Assembly: GCF_030413615.1 (NCBI RefSeq)
Contig: NZ_CP129236.1
Coordinates: 3,022,001 to 3,086,000, forward strand
Length of the DNA: 64,000 nucleotides
Reading direction: 5' to 3'
DNA from: Planococcus shixiaomingii
Lineage (GTDB): Bacteria; Bacillota; Bacilli; Bacillales_A; Planococcaceae
The position numbers were made by a program, and so were the translations under genes. This document shows, piece by piece, positions 35,764-45,916 of this stretch (position 1 is the first letter of the stretch; every line of letters starts with the position of its first letter). The notes under the pieces were generated by a model. That model did not search any database. It was not told the DNA's origin and saw only the letters and a list, made by a program, of their open reading frames with translations.

Positions 35764-37590
35764 TTATTTAAAACTCCGCAATTCATAGGAAAGACGATTT
35801 TTGGAATCAATCACTTTAATTAACCCATAGCCAGGTGCAAAGTAGTAATGGTATGTGGTTGATGAATCATAATATTTTTCTTCGATGTGCACAACATTTT
35901 TAAATGTTCCCGCAGGTGTAGTAATTGTTCCCTTTGTCGCACGCAAGTATGCATTCCCAATTTTCACATATTTCTCCGAGTACCAATCGATGTCATAAAT
36001 CGGAGTCGCTTTGTTTAGTGTTAATGGTGTAGGAATATTCGTCCATATAAAGTCACTTTCCGGAGCACCCATAACAAAACCTTCTGGCGAAAATGACATA
36101 TAAATAGAAGGAACTACGTAGCTATACTCATTTTTGTAGACATCACTTTCGACATCGCCTTGGAAAACACTTCCATCAAAATAATATTTCATCCATTTGA
36201 TTTTCGATGGGCGCAATTCTGTAAATGTTTTTAGTGTCGTTGTGCTGGAAGGCACAGTAATCGTGGCAGTCGTCGTTTTACCGTTCGTCGTAGTAGCGGT
36301 GATTTTAGCTGTTCCTGCTGCAACCGCCGTCACTTTCCCTTTGCTATCAACTTTTGCCACTTTGGTGTTTGAGCTTTTCCATGCCAATGTTTTGTTCGTC
36401 GTGTTGCTCGGGCTGACAGTTGCAGATAGAGTAAATGTCTTGCCTTTCGTAACGGTCGCAGAAGACTTGCTCATCTTCACGGACGTTGCAGCGACCACAG
36501 GTGAAGTAACGGTCACTTTCGCCGTTACGGCTTTGGCATTTTTAACGGTTGCTGTAATTGTGGCCGTTCCTTTTGCTTTACCCGTCACTTTCCCTTTGCT
36601 GTCTACAGTCGCGACTTTTGTATTCGATGACTTCCAAGTTACGGCTTTATCCGTGCTATCCACTGGTGTCACAGCGGCAGTTAATGCGCTTGCCTTACCT
36701 ATCATTAAGGAAAAACTGGTTTTGTTCAGCTTCACCGTTTTGGTTGATACTTTTACTGTCAAACTTTTCACTGCTTTTGCATTGTCTTTTGCTGTTGCGG
36801 TAATGGTAGCCGATCCGCTGGCAACTCCTTTGATGTTGCCAGCTGCATCAACCGTCGCCACTTTCGTGTTTGAACTTTTCCAAACGACTGTTTTATCTAC
36901 CGCATTCGACGGTGAAACAGTTGCTGTCACTTTATACGTCTGATTTGGCGTAATAGATAAAGAGGATTTACTTAATTTCAAGCTTGTTGGAACAATGATT
37001 TTTTCTTTAAAGCTCATCGTACCGATCAAGTAAGATACGTAAACTTTTTCACCCGCCACTAGCTTTACTTCAACAGGTTTGTCTTCCTGATATATCCCGA
37101 TATAATCTTTCTCATTATTTTTGCTGTCATATACAGTAAGGTAAGCTTTATCATATTCGTCGGCCGGATGGTCAACGTCCAGCAGATAAGTTCCAGCCGG
37201 AATTTCCGTTCCTACTTCGTAATAGCCTCCTGAAAGAGCTGCTAGATTAATTTTTGAAAGCTTTTCTACTACCAGCTTTGAATCACCCTCATATGAATAA
37301 AACTCAATTCCGTCTCCAGCTTTTAAATCTACCGTAAGTTGATCAGGGTAATAATATTTGTCACTGTCAAGCCGTTCCCAGACCAATTCTTGATCGCCTC
37401 TATAAATAGAAACTACTATCACACCTTCAGAAACTTTCAGCTTACTTAACCCTGCGGAAATTTCCTTTCCAACAGTATAGGCTCCTTCACCTAACCATAC
37501 ATTCTCTTCCGCTTGTACGGAGTTGCCCCCAAAAATTGACAAGAACAATACCAGTACAAACACCATCTTCAACCAGACATTCTTTTTCAC
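35764..37590 (-). CDS. Secreted BIG2-repeat protein, full-length copy
   Basis: About 608-residue secreted protein: signal peptide with VFVLVLFLSIFGGNSVQA, two G-YxVGxEIxAG domains (about 40-190), three BIG2 repeats (about 205-455; e.g. SSNTKVATVDAAGNIKG, SKGKVTGKAKGTATITA) and a C-terminal domain from ELRPSKIKWMKYYF to the end (about 465-608) not found in the truncated paralog. Of the three relatives (32723, 35764, and broken 52143-54488) only this one is whole. The frame opens at 37608 but GTG at 37590 follows AGAGAAGG, giving MKKNVWLKM as in the paralog. No cell-wall anchor; probably matrix or adhesin. Confidence 0.85.
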   Translation of the reverse strand: MKKNVWLKMVFVLVLFLSIFGGNSVQAEENVWLGEGAYTVGKEISAGLSKLKVSEGVIVVSIYRGDQELVWERLDSDKYYYPDQLTVDLKAGDGIEFYSYEGDSKLVVEKLSKINLAALSGGYYEVGTEIPAGTYLLDVDHPADEYDKAYLTVYDSKNNEKDYIGIYQEDKPVEVKLVAGEKVYVSYLIGTMSFKEKIIVPTSLKLSKSSLSITPNQTYKVTATVSPSNAVDKTVVWKSSNTKVATVDAAGNIKGVASGSATITATAKDNAKAVKSLTVKVSTKTVKLNKTSFSLMIGKASALTAAVTPVDSTDKAVTWKSSNTKVATVDSKGKVTGKAKGTATITATVKNAKAVTAKVTVTSPVVAATSVKMSKSSATVTKGKTFTLSATVSPSNTTNKTLAWKSSNTKVAKVDSKGKVTAVAAGTAKITATTTNGKTTTATITVPSSTTTLKTFTELRPSKIKWMKYYFDGSVFQGDVESDVYKNEYSYVVPSIYMSFSPEGFVMGAPESDFIWTNIPTPLTLNKATPIYDIDWYSEKYVKIGNAYLRATKGTITTPAGTFKNVVHIEEKYYDSSTTYHYYFAPGYGLIKVIDSKNRLSYELRSFK

Positions 37591-37661
37591 AAATAAACCT
37601 TCTCTCATTTTTTGATTGCTGTTAGCAGCAGGGAATGCATTCTTATCTTTATTATAATTTC

Positions 37662-37716
37662 TATAAGCAAAAACTACTAGTCTATATTATCTAATATATT
37701 CCTTTTTCCACCATTT
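37662..37716 (-). promoter_or_regulatory. Promoter block shared with the protease gene, copy B
   Basis: Second copy of the 55-bp block, with the -10 TATAAT at 37651-37656 placed exactly as in copy A. It drives the full-length BIG2 gene. Two genes with the same promoter but different products suggests a shared regulator. Confidence 0.65.
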
Positions 37717-37751
37717 TTTCTTAAATTAAAATTTGAGTACACCTCTAAATT

Positions 37752-37794
37752 AAGAAAGAAGCTCATCCCAGTAAAAAAGATGAGCTTCTTTCTT
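37752..37794 (-). terminator. Terminator after the GLUG/FN3 protein gene
   Basis: AAGAAAGAAGCTCATC / GATGAGCTTCTTTCTT, perfect 16-bp stem with an 11-base loop, starting at the stop codon of 37793. Confidence 0.85.
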
Positions 37795-40700
37795 ATAGTT
37801 TAGTTGAAACAATAGTTGTGTAAGGACTGTATATCTTTTTGCCACTAACAGTCCGATAAGCTCGCACTTTGTAATAGTAGGTCTTACCTTTGCTTAAGCT
37901 CGTATTTGTATAGCTTATTGAAGATCCAGAAGTTTGGGTTTTTACTTTCGTGTAAGTTCCCGATTTGCTGGTTGCGCGGTACAATTCATAGCCGCTAGCT
38001 TCGTTTACTTTACTCCAAGAAGCTATGATGGACGTACTGCTTGTTTTCGCAGTTGTCAGTTTTAAAGGACTTGCTAAAGCCGGTACAGCGCTGACGATGC
38101 TGGAGTACGGACCATAGGCACTTTTCCCGCTAACTGTCCGGTAAGCTCGAACTTTGTAATAGTAGGTTTTTCCGGCCGTTAAACCACTGTTCTCGTAACT
38201 TAACAAACTGCCGCTCGTGATAGTTTTGACAGTGCTATACGTGCCGGATTTCGAAGTTGCCCGGTACACCACGTATCCATTCGCACCGCTGACTTTTGAC
38301 CAGCTCACTTTGTTCTTATTATATCCCGCCGCAATCGCTTTAGCAGAAACAGTAGTCAGCTCGGGCTTTGCGCTAACGCTATTCGAAAAGGCGCTGTATA
38401 CCTTCTTTCCGCCACTCGCTATGCCATAAGCTCTTACTTTATAATAATAGGTTTTTCCTGGTGTTAATCCATTATTTGTATAGCTGAGCTTAGAATCGCT
38501 TGTGACGGTGCCAACCAAACTGTAAGTGCCAGTAGCTGAAGTGGACCGGTGCACTTCATACCCGTAAGCTTCACTAGATATCCCCCATGTGATTGTCGCT
38601 TTATCATAACCAGAGGGAGCAGCTTTCACGTTTGTCGCTGCTAATAAAACCGGTTTAACGCTAATAGATTGAGAAGTTGGGCCATCTACCCAATGACCGT
38701 CTATTATTTTGTATGCGTGAATTCTAATATAATAAGTTGTATTTGGCTTCAAGCCATAAACAATGTGGCTTTCCTCATCTGCCCCTATATGGGAGCCGTA
38801 AGAAGTACCTGCATTTGTTGAATCTTCATGATAAACGACGTAGCCATCTGCACCTTCTACCTTGTTCCAAGTTACTTTTACTTTGTCGAACCCGGCATTC
38901 GCTACTTTAAAATTTTGGACAGCATCTAAATTTTCACTAAACCTAGCAAACACTATTTTGTCTTCACTGAGCTTGTTATTATATTCATACGTTTTTTTGA
39001 AATCAGCATCCTCGTACCATGAAACAAAGGTATATCCAGATTTTACAGGGTGGTCAGGATACGCGACTTGTTGATCGGAACGATAAACAACCGAATTCAG
39101 CACTGTCTCTCCATCCATGTATTTAATGGTATATGAATTAATCGTATACTTTGCAGTTACAACCAAAGAGGAATTCACTTTACTAAAATCTGTACTCCAC
39201 CCCGAAAAAGTATAACCTTCTCGTACCGGCAATTCTGGAGCTGTAGCTGCATTTCCAGCGATTACGGTTTCTGTTTTTAATACACGCAAATCATGGTCTC
39301 TGAATGTGACTGTATACTTTGCTTTAACAATGATGTCAAAAGAAGTGGATAGTCCTTCATAAGCTACTTTGATTGTTTGGTTTCCAGACCTGCTTAAGTC
39401 AGGTGAAATAATCATATCTTTGGTAATATCAATTTCAAAATCTTCGCCATGCGTTTTCATTACTCTAATTTTTGCTCCAGTTAAATCAAATTCTTCTCCC
39501 TGTACATAGAAGGTCTTTACCGGTAACGAAGAAATTGAAATGTCCAAGTTTTTCTCTACTTCGGGACTCGGTAATCCACTTAATGAAGGAAAGTTGAATA
39601 GCGAATTCTCATCAAACTTCCATATCTCAGAAAAATCAAAACCATTATACGCGGAAACGTCCTTCAACTGACCGATCGTTTTTTTGAAAGTACCATCAGC
39701 TGATCCTTTTCCAACACCGCTTTGGACTTTATCAAAATAAAGACTATTTTCAATAACTCCTTCAAAATTCCCTGCTATTCCACCGGTAGCAGAAGAATAA
39801 TAAGTGCCAGGAACAACCATATTGGAATTGTAGGTATTTTTGATGGTACTGTTCGTTCCCATCCCTAGAATTCCTCCGCCTACATGCCTGGCCTTTACAA
39901 CTCCTGTATTAAAACTGTCTTGAATGGTTGTGTTCGAAGCCCAAGCACTAATTCCCCCTGCAATATACCCACTCATATTTCCAGTGTTATATGATTTGCT
40001 AATAATAGTATTTGTATAAAGTACTCCTACAATTCCTGCAGCATAGGATTGCACATTAATATCTCCAGTATTATAAGCTTCTACTATTGACGAATTGCCA
40101 CCAAGAGTACCGGCAATTCCTCCTCCATCAGTAGACGAAGCTGAACTGCTAATTGCACCAGTATTGTAAACGTTCTTCAAAGTTGAAGAACCACTTACAT
40201 AACCGACAATACCGCCGCTTTCTGAGGAGCTAACTGTGCTAGTAAGCTGCCCTTCATTATAACTATCACTTATAGAAGAAGATGACAAATATCCAACTAT
40301 CCCGCCTCCATTAGTACCGGATTGAATTTCCCCCAAATTAGAAGCAGAGACAACTGAAGAAGTAGACGTCAACTCACCGACTATGCCTCCGGTATATCTA
40401 CCTGTTTTAGTTGATATTGATCCTTTGTTAGAGACATTTCTAAAGTTGGTCCGGCTCGCTTCACCCACTATTCCTCCAGTTGAAGTTTTAGCATAAACTT
40501 CACCAGAGTTGAAACTGTCAGATATCGAAGAGAAGACATTATAATCGGTATAGATGAAACCTACTATCCCTCCTGCATACCCACTGAAAACAGATTCGGC
40601 AGAAATATTTCCTGCATTGTAATTATTAGATACGGTTAAGTTATATCCATAACCCACGATTCCTCCTGCATATACTTGTGAAGTAGCGGAATCCATTGAG

Positions 40701-41152
40701 GTGTTTTCAGCAAAGATAACGGAATCTTCCATTCCTAAATTCATTATTTTTGCCTTTTTAGCATATCCAAACAATCCAGCGTAAATAATTTGATCTGATA
40801 TTAAGGACATCTTTAATCCCGTAATTTTATAGCCGTTTCCATCAAAAATTCCAACAAACGGAGTAGTTGCATTCCCAATTGGTGACCAGCCTGCTCCATT
40901 GTTATAAAGGGCTCCACCTTCAATGGTAGCTTCAGTTAAATCAATATCATTCATCATGATATATTTTCCACTTAAGTTCCCTCTTACTTTTTGAAGATCT
41001 TCTGGCGAATAAATGCCAATATAACCGACCGGCACTTCTGCTTGTAAGCCAATCGATTCTTCTGCATTCGCTCCAGTCGAGAAAAATTTAGTCGGTGCAA
41101 TTCCTAGCAGCAAAATCATTATCATAAAGATGCTTAAGCATTTTTTTAACAT
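37793..41152 (-). CDS. Large secreted protein with GLUG, InlB-type and FN3 repeats
   Basis: About 1119-residue secreted protein. After a signal peptide (MLKKCLSIFMIMILLLGIAP) come many GLUG repeats, each near GGIVG (about residues 60-540), an Ig-like Big_3-type domain (about 540-620, VKTFYVQGEEFDLTG), two InlB B-type repeats (GYTFSGWSTDF, GYTFVSWYEDADF), and four FN3 repeats at the C-terminus (GYDKATITWG, GKTYYYKVRAY). The FN3 repeats are nearly identical to each other. The frame opens at 41182; AAAGGGG 6 bases before the ATG at 41152 sets the start. No sortase or SLH anchor is visible. Likely an adhesion or matrix protein; related to Bacillales surface-array proteins. Confidence 0.85.
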   Translation of the reverse strand: MLKKCLSIFMIMILLLGIAPTKFFSTGANAEESIGLQAEVPVGYIGIYSPEDLQKVRGNLSGKYIMMNDIDLTEATIEGGALYNNGAGWSPIGNATTPFVGIFDGNGYKITGLKMSLISDQIIYAGLFGYAKKAKIMNLGMEDSVIFAENTSMDSATSQVYAGGIVGYGYNLTVSNNYNAGNISAESVFSGYAGGIVGFIYTDYNVFSSISDSFNSGEVYAKTSTGGIVGEASRTNFRNVSNKGSISTKTGRYTGGIVGELTSTSSVVSASNLGEIQSGTNGGGIVGYLSSSSISDSYNEGQLTSTVSSSESGGIVGYVSGSSTLKNVYNTGAISSSASSTDGGGIAGTLGGNSSIVEAYNTGDINVQSYAAGIVGVLYTNTIISKSYNTGNMSGYIAGGISAWASNTTIQDSFNTGVVKARHVGGGILGMGTNSTIKNTYNSNMVVPGTYYSSATGGIAGNFEGVIENSLYFDKVQSGVGKGSADGTFKKTIGQLKDVSAYNGFDFSEIWKFDENSLFNFPSLSGLPSPEVEKNLDISISSLPVKTFYVQGEEFDLTGAKIRVMKTHGEDFEIDITKDMIISPDLSRSGNQTIKVAYEGLSTSFDIIVKAKYTVTFRDHDLRVLKTETVIAGNAATAPELPVREGYTFSGWSTDFSKVNSSLVVTAKYTINSYTIKYMDGETVLNSVVYRSDQQVAYPDHPVKSGYTFVSWYEDADFKKTYEYNNKLSEDKIVFARFSENLDAVQNFKVANAGFDKVKVTWNKVEGADGYVVYHEDSTNAGTSYGSHIGADEESHIVYGLKPNTTYYIRIHAYKIIDGHWVDGPTSQSISVKPVLLAATNVKAAPSGYDKATITWGISSEAYGYEVHRSTSATGTYSLVGTVTSDSKLSYTNNGLTPGKTYYYKVRAYGIASGGKKVYSAFSNSVSAKPELTTVSAKAIAAGYNKNKVSWSKVSGANGYVVYRATSKSGTYSTVKTITSGSLLSYENSGLTAGKTYYYKVRAYRTVSGKSAYGPYSSIVSAVPALASPLKLTTAKTSSTSIIASWSKVNEASGYELYRATSKSGTYTKVKTQTSGSSISYTNTSLSKGKTYYYKVRAYRTVSGKKIYSPYTTIVSTKL

Positions 41153-41386
41153 CTTAATCCCCTTTTCTATTCTTTTCACCACGTAATATAGAATAAATAT
41201 AATACAAAAGTTGGTAAAATAGTAGTTTATTTTTAAGGTATTTTACCTTAAATAGCTTTTTAACATAAACTTACACTAAACAAGAACCACCCTTTACCTT
41301 TATTTGCTGAAAACTAGAGAATTTTTATGATAGACGAGTGTTACTTTACTCATTTTTATAAATTTTTTACCACGATAATAGAATAA

Positions 41387-41429
41387 AAAGAGTGTAGGCA
41401 TACTTTTGAATAGTACACCTACACTCTTT
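41387..41429 (-). terminator. Terminator after the 1360-residue Ig protein
   Basis: AAAGAGTGTAGG / CCTACACTCTTT, perfect 12-bp stem with a further inner TACT/AGTA pairing, 38 bases after the stop at 41467. Confidence 0.8.
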
Positions 41430-41466
41430 AACAATTTTTCTATTTGCAGCGAAAGCTTTATAACAT

Positions 41467-44400
41467 TTAATTCACTTTAACCGTCTTGCTTCCGCTCTTA
41501 TTGCCTGCTTTGTCCTGGACAGAAACTTTCAAGGAAGATCCCTTTTTCTGTAAGGTGATTTTCACTTTAAAGTTTCCTTTGCTGTCCACGGTTCCTTGGC
41601 CAATTTTCTTGCTGCCGTTGTAAACTAGGACTGTCGCACTCTTCTCGGCTTTTCCAGATATAGTGGTCGATTTACTGGTTACTTTGTTGATCGTCGGAGT
41701 TGGTGGGGCCGTTTTGTCTAGCACCTTCACCGTCTTGCTGCCGCTCTTATTCTTGGCTGGATCAATGGCGTAGACAGATATGCTCGCCCCTGCTTTATGC
41801 TTCGCAATTTTGATTGAATAAGCTCCGCTTTTCGCTGTTGCTTCTCCTAGTTTCTTGCTGCCGACATAGGCATAGACTTTGGCACCTGTTTCCGCTTTCC
41901 CACTCACTGTGATCGAATTGTCTCCAATCGTGTTGACACTTGGTACCAACGGCGCTGTCTTATCGATTACCTTGATCGTTTTGCTATAACTTTTATTTCT
42001 CGCAGCATCTACTGCATAGACAAATATAGTAATCCCTGCTTTTTGTTTTTTTACCGGAATTGCATAAGTTCCATTTGAAGCAACGGTACTTCCTAATTTT
42101 TTTGTGCCAGCATACGCATTAACCTTTGCACCAATTTCCGCTTCCCCAGTAATAATAGTGTCGTTATCATCCAGCAAATTAACAGAAGGAATGTTTGGAG
42201 GGGTGATATCTTTAGCCACCACCTCTTGAACAGCACTAATATTTCCAGCTTCATCTACAGCTATAATAGTTAGTTTTGTGCCGCCCTGTTGTTTTTGTAT
42301 TTTAATAGAATAGTATCCATTATAACTAGCTGTCCCTTTACCTATTTCTAATTCACCATTCTTTATAATGATGAGGGAATTAGGCTCTCCACTTCCATTT
42401 ATAGTTGTTGATTGGTCGGTCAAATCATTTACAGTTGGAGTCCTCGGCGGAGTGACATCTTTTACTTTAACTTCTTTCGTATCACTAATGTTACCTGAAT
42501 CATCGGTTGCAGTTATTCGTAAGTCTGTGCCCGCTTCTTGTTTTGGAATAGATATAACAAACTTTTTTTCCACATCCGTTGTAGTTGATCCAAGTGTAGT
42601 ACTTCCTTTTTTAACTTGAATTAAGGAACCCGCCTCCGCAGCCCCGAATATAGCAGTGGAACTATCGGTTACTTCCTGTATATCAGAAATATAAGGTGCT
42701 TTGACATCCTTCACCGTCATTACTTTTGTTTCACTTACATTTCCCTCTTTGTCTGTTGCTGTTATAAAAAGAGCTGTTCCTTTTTTTTGCTTCAGTATAT
42801 CAAGCTTAAAAGTTCCTTTAGCACTAGTCTTAACTGACCCTAACACTTTATCTTTTGTTTTCACTTCAACAAGCGTTCCTAGCTCAACTATCCCATCCAC
42901 ACTAGTCGAGTCCTCTGTTACATCTTTAACAAACGGCAAAGACGGACTTATGTTTTTATTAGTAAGAAATGAAATACCTCCACGGTCTTCATACATTAAT
43001 CCGCTAGTACTTTTAATTGATCCGCTATAAAAAAATAAAAAATAGTGCGTATTGAATTTTAATGGTTCCTGTGGAGAGATAATTAATTCGTCTCCTTCAA
43101 CTCTTTTATTAAATGAAACAGAACTTCCGTCTATTTCTTGAGCAAGCCTTATTCCACTTTCGGCTACTTCAATATCATGATTGAACTTAACCCTTATTTC
43201 AGTATTTACCGATACTCCATACTTTTGATTAATCGGAGTAATTGTTTCTAACATCAATTTTTTTGATGTAGGTGTCATCTCGTGAGGAGAGCTAAGATAA
43301 GGTTTGTAATTCGCTATATCGCCAGCTTTATCTAAACCATCAAATATCATTCCTTCTATTATTTCTTCATCAGTGGTATTCCAGTAATTGTTTTTAACTA
43401 CAAGGCCTTCCGCTGAGTTCTCTAATTGAAGAAAAGAGTTATCTACTTTTTCGCTTATGAAACTATTATTTTCTATTATTGTTTTGCCACTACCACCTTT
43501 ATAATAGATATATTGTCCATGTAAATCATCAAATCCGCGATTAAAAACATTATTTTTTATCACATTATTATCATTTCCGTTCAAACGTATATCTACCCAG
43601 TGATAATTGAAAATGTTTTTTTCAATTAGGCAATTACAACCGTCTGAATATACATGCATTCGTCCATAGAATATAGAATCTTTCAACTCAAGGTTTCCTG
43701 AACCAAATTTATCAAAATCCGAATAGGAATTAAAATTAGTGTGTTGTATTTTTGCATTTCCATCGATTGAAACATTGGTACCGATAAAATTTACTTGATT
43801 TTCTGGAGTGCCTATACTTTCCAAAGTACCCTCCGTTATTATAATTTTCCCTCCTCTTACTTCTACACCAGATTCTATAGTAAGGGTTGCGTTGTCTGTT
43901 AAATATATATCACCGTTCAAAAAATACGGTGACTTTTCTTTTGTCCAACTTGTATTTTTGGATATTCGTCCTTTTATTTGTGTATCATTCGGTGAAACTA
44001 CTTTACGTTGTATCCATTTTATAGCTTTTTCGCTTTCTAAACCTTCAGCATCTTTTGCTATCACTACTATTTGTTCACTACCTATTTTTTGTGAAATGTT
44101 AGTTTTGAATTTTCCATATTGATCTACATCAGTTTTCCAAATAACAGAGTTCCATTGTACATAAACGGTTGACCCAATATCAGCGGTACCTGTAATTTCG
44201 GTATCGCCCTCTATTACGTCATTTACAATCGGTTTTGTAGGAGGTAGCTTTTCCTTTTCTATAGTACTAAACGATAGGGTAATAGGATTGTCATTTGAAT
44301 TTCCTGATATGTCGTTTATAGAATTTTTTGGCATATAAAAACTATACTTTTGGCTATGCTTTAATAATGTTTTAGGAATAATAGTTAATTTGTTATTCAA

Positions 44401-45549
44401 AATCGTTAATTCCATTGGGATAGGTGCATCATTTATATCTGTTAATTTAATATTTCCATAGTTCAATCCTGCTTCTATATCTTCATTAAAAGTTATATTA
44501 ATTTTACTGTCGACATGAACATCCTCTGCGTTGTTTACTGGAATACTTTCACTAAGTAATGGTGGTGTCTTATCAAGTTCTGTAGAAAAAGTTAAAGATA
44601 ACGATTCTCCAATACTGTTTTTCTTTAAATCCATTATTGAGTCTTGAGGAAATACAACTTTATATTTCAACTTATATTCTAAAGGATTTAAAGGATGTAG
44701 AATTACAGTATTTTGAAAGATTGCTAACTGAAAAGGAATCTCTTTTTGATTAGCATCTTCCAGTTTAATTTGTTGAAAATTTTGCCCTTCTACTACATCT
44801 TCGTTAAAAATAAATTTAATTGGATTAGAAATAAGAGCATTTTCCGAATTATTTAACGGATTGGTACTTTTCAGTACTGGTGGTAGTCTGTCCGGTTCAA
44901 GATTAATATTTATGGTCTCCGTCACAGCAACTTTATTAAATACATTCACTAAACTAATCTCTATTAAATTTTGCCCTTCACTTAAGTTTATTGGCAATTC
45001 AAAAGAACCATTTTGCTGCACCCTGACTTCTTTGTTTTGGTATTTTACTTTAAATCCTGGTACTGAGCTTCCTTTAAGATTGTAAAATTCAGTTGTAACT
45101 GTATTATTATCTGGCATATTAAAATGCAATGGAGGCAGAGGGTAAGCATCGGGTTTTACATTTAGATTCCCAACATTTGTTGTCCTTCCATAAGGATCGA
45201 AGACGCCAAAGCCAAGATAGTTTGCATCCCCCGTCATTTTTATGCCGCCCATATTTATGTTATTCGCATACACATTGTGTTGGTTTAGATTAATAACGCC
45301 ACTATTTTTAATCTGTCCGTAAACAATTAAGTCGGCATTTAAAGTGATTGTTACTCCAGTAGCAATCGACAAAGTGACATTTGGAGCGACAATGATATTT
45401 TTATCTACCGTTTTCGATTCACTCCATGTTGCCGATTCCGAAATTATTATGTATTCATCGGTACTTTCCGTATTCACCAGTTCAGCTGCATATGTAAAAT
45501 TCGGTAATGTCAGTAGTACAATTAACAGCAAACTTATCGCTTTTCGCAT
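41467..45549 (-). CDS. Giant secreted Ig/beta-helix repeat protein
   Basis: 1360-residue secreted protein. Signal peptide MRKAISLLLIVLLTLPNFTYA, then a beta-rich region, two SbsA-type Ig domains (IKFIFNEDVVEGQNF, INITFNEDIEAGLNY; about 225-425), a linker, a parallel beta-helix (about 525-750; SWTKEKSPYFLNGDIYL), a third SbsA-type domain (about 775-870), and seven C-terminal Ig-like repeats ending GNKSGSKTVKVN. The last two repeats are nearly identical at DNA level to those of 45917-48772. It contains no anchor motif. It probably binds or scaffolds surface polymer. Starts with ATG after AGGGGAT. Confidence 0.85.
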   Translation of the reverse strand: MRKAISLLLIVLLTLPNFTYAAELVNTESTDEYIIISESATWSESKTVDKNIIVAPNVTLSIATGVTITLNADLIVYGQIKNSGVINLNQHNVYANNINMGGIKMTGDANYLGFGVFDPYGRTTNVGNLNVKPDAYPLPPLHFNMPDNNTVTTEFYNLKGSSVPGFKVKYQNKEVRVQQNGSFELPINLSEGQNLIEISLVNVFNKVAVTETININLEPDRLPPVLKSTNPLNNSENALISNPIKFIFNEDVVEGQNFQQIKLEDANQKEIPFQLAIFQNTVILHPLNPLEYKLKYKVVFPQDSIMDLKKNSIGESLSLTFSTELDKTPPLLSESIPVNNAEDVHVDSKINITFNEDIEAGLNYGNIKLTDINDAPIPMELTILNNKLTIIPKTLLKHSQKYSFYMPKNSINDISGNSNDNPITLSFSTIEKEKLPPTKPIVNDVIEGDTEITGTADIGSTVYVQWNSVIWKTDVDQYGKFKTNISQKIGSEQIVVIAKDAEGLESEKAIKWIQRKVVSPNDTQIKGRISKNTSWTKEKSPYFLNGDIYLTDNATLTIESGVEVRGGKIIITEGTLESIGTPENQVNFIGTNVSIDGNAKIQHTNFNSYSDFDKFGSGNLELKDSIFYGRMHVYSDGCNCLIEKNIFNYHWVDIRLNGNDNNVIKNNVFNRGFDDLHGQYIYYKGGSGKTIIENNSFISEKVDNSFLQLENSAEGLVVKNNYWNTTDEEIIEGMIFDGLDKAGDIANYKPYLSSPHEMTPTSKKLMLETITPINQKYGVSVNTEIRVKFNHDIEVAESGIRLAQEIDGSSVSFNKRVEGDELIISPQEPLKFNTHYFLFFYSGSIKSTSGLMYEDRGGISFLTNKNISPSLPFVKDVTEDSTSVDGIVELGTLVEVKTKDKVLGSVKTSAKGTFKLDILKQKKGTALFITATDKEGNVSETKVMTVKDVKAPYISDIQEVTDSSTAIFGAAEAGSLIQVKKGSTTLGSTTTDVEKKFVISIPKQEAGTDLRITATDDSGNISDTKEVKVKDVTPPRTPTVNDLTDQSTTINGSGEPNSLIIIKNGELEIGKGTASYNGYYSIKIQKQQGGTKLTIIAVDEAGNISAVQEVVAKDITPPNIPSVNLLDDNDTIITGEAEIGAKVNAYAGTKKLGSTVASNGTYAIPVKKQKAGITIFVYAVDAARNKSYSKTIKVIDKTAPLVPSVNTIGDNSITVSGKAETGAKVYAYVGSKKLGEATAKSGAYSIKIAKHKAGASISVYAIDPAKNKSGSKTVKVLDKTAPPTPTINKVTSKSTTISGKAEKSATVLVYNGSKKIGQGTVDSKGNFKVKITLQKKGSSLKVSVQDKAGNKSGSKTVKVN

Positions 45550-45817
45550 TTACATATCCCCTATTTTATAATTTGTTTATCTTTTTTAGAATTTTTTATA
45601 GAAATAAAACACGTTAATCTAAAATTTTCTATTTGTTAACATTTCACACTCCATTTATTTAAGTTTTTTCTTCTCCTTTGTTTCTGTTAACTCATACATT
45701 TGATACTTTCTTATTACGTTTACTACAAAACTAGTTCTATTATATCTGTAATCCAGAAATTTACTACTCATTTTTGTTCATTTTTATTCTTTTATTTAAC
45801 AATTTATTTCGAACGAA
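45550..45817. other. Non-coding gap upstream of the 1360-residue protein
   Basis: AT-rich, without ORF. The promoter for the 41467-45549 gene should be here. No repeat or box shared with the neighbouring surface-protein genes was seen. Confidence 0.4.
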
Positions 45818-45842
45818 AAGGCATCCATAACTTGGATGCCTT
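45818..45842 (-). terminator. Terminator after the 951-residue Ig protein
   Basis: AAGGCATCC / GGATGCCTT stem with a 7-base loop and A-rich sequence to its left, 75 bases after the stop at 45917. Confidence 0.75.
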
Positions 45843-45916
45843 ACTTCCTTCTACTATGATAGTTTTCTATAAATCTTTTGTCGCTTATTCAATTATGATT
45901 GATCTGCTAGCATTAA

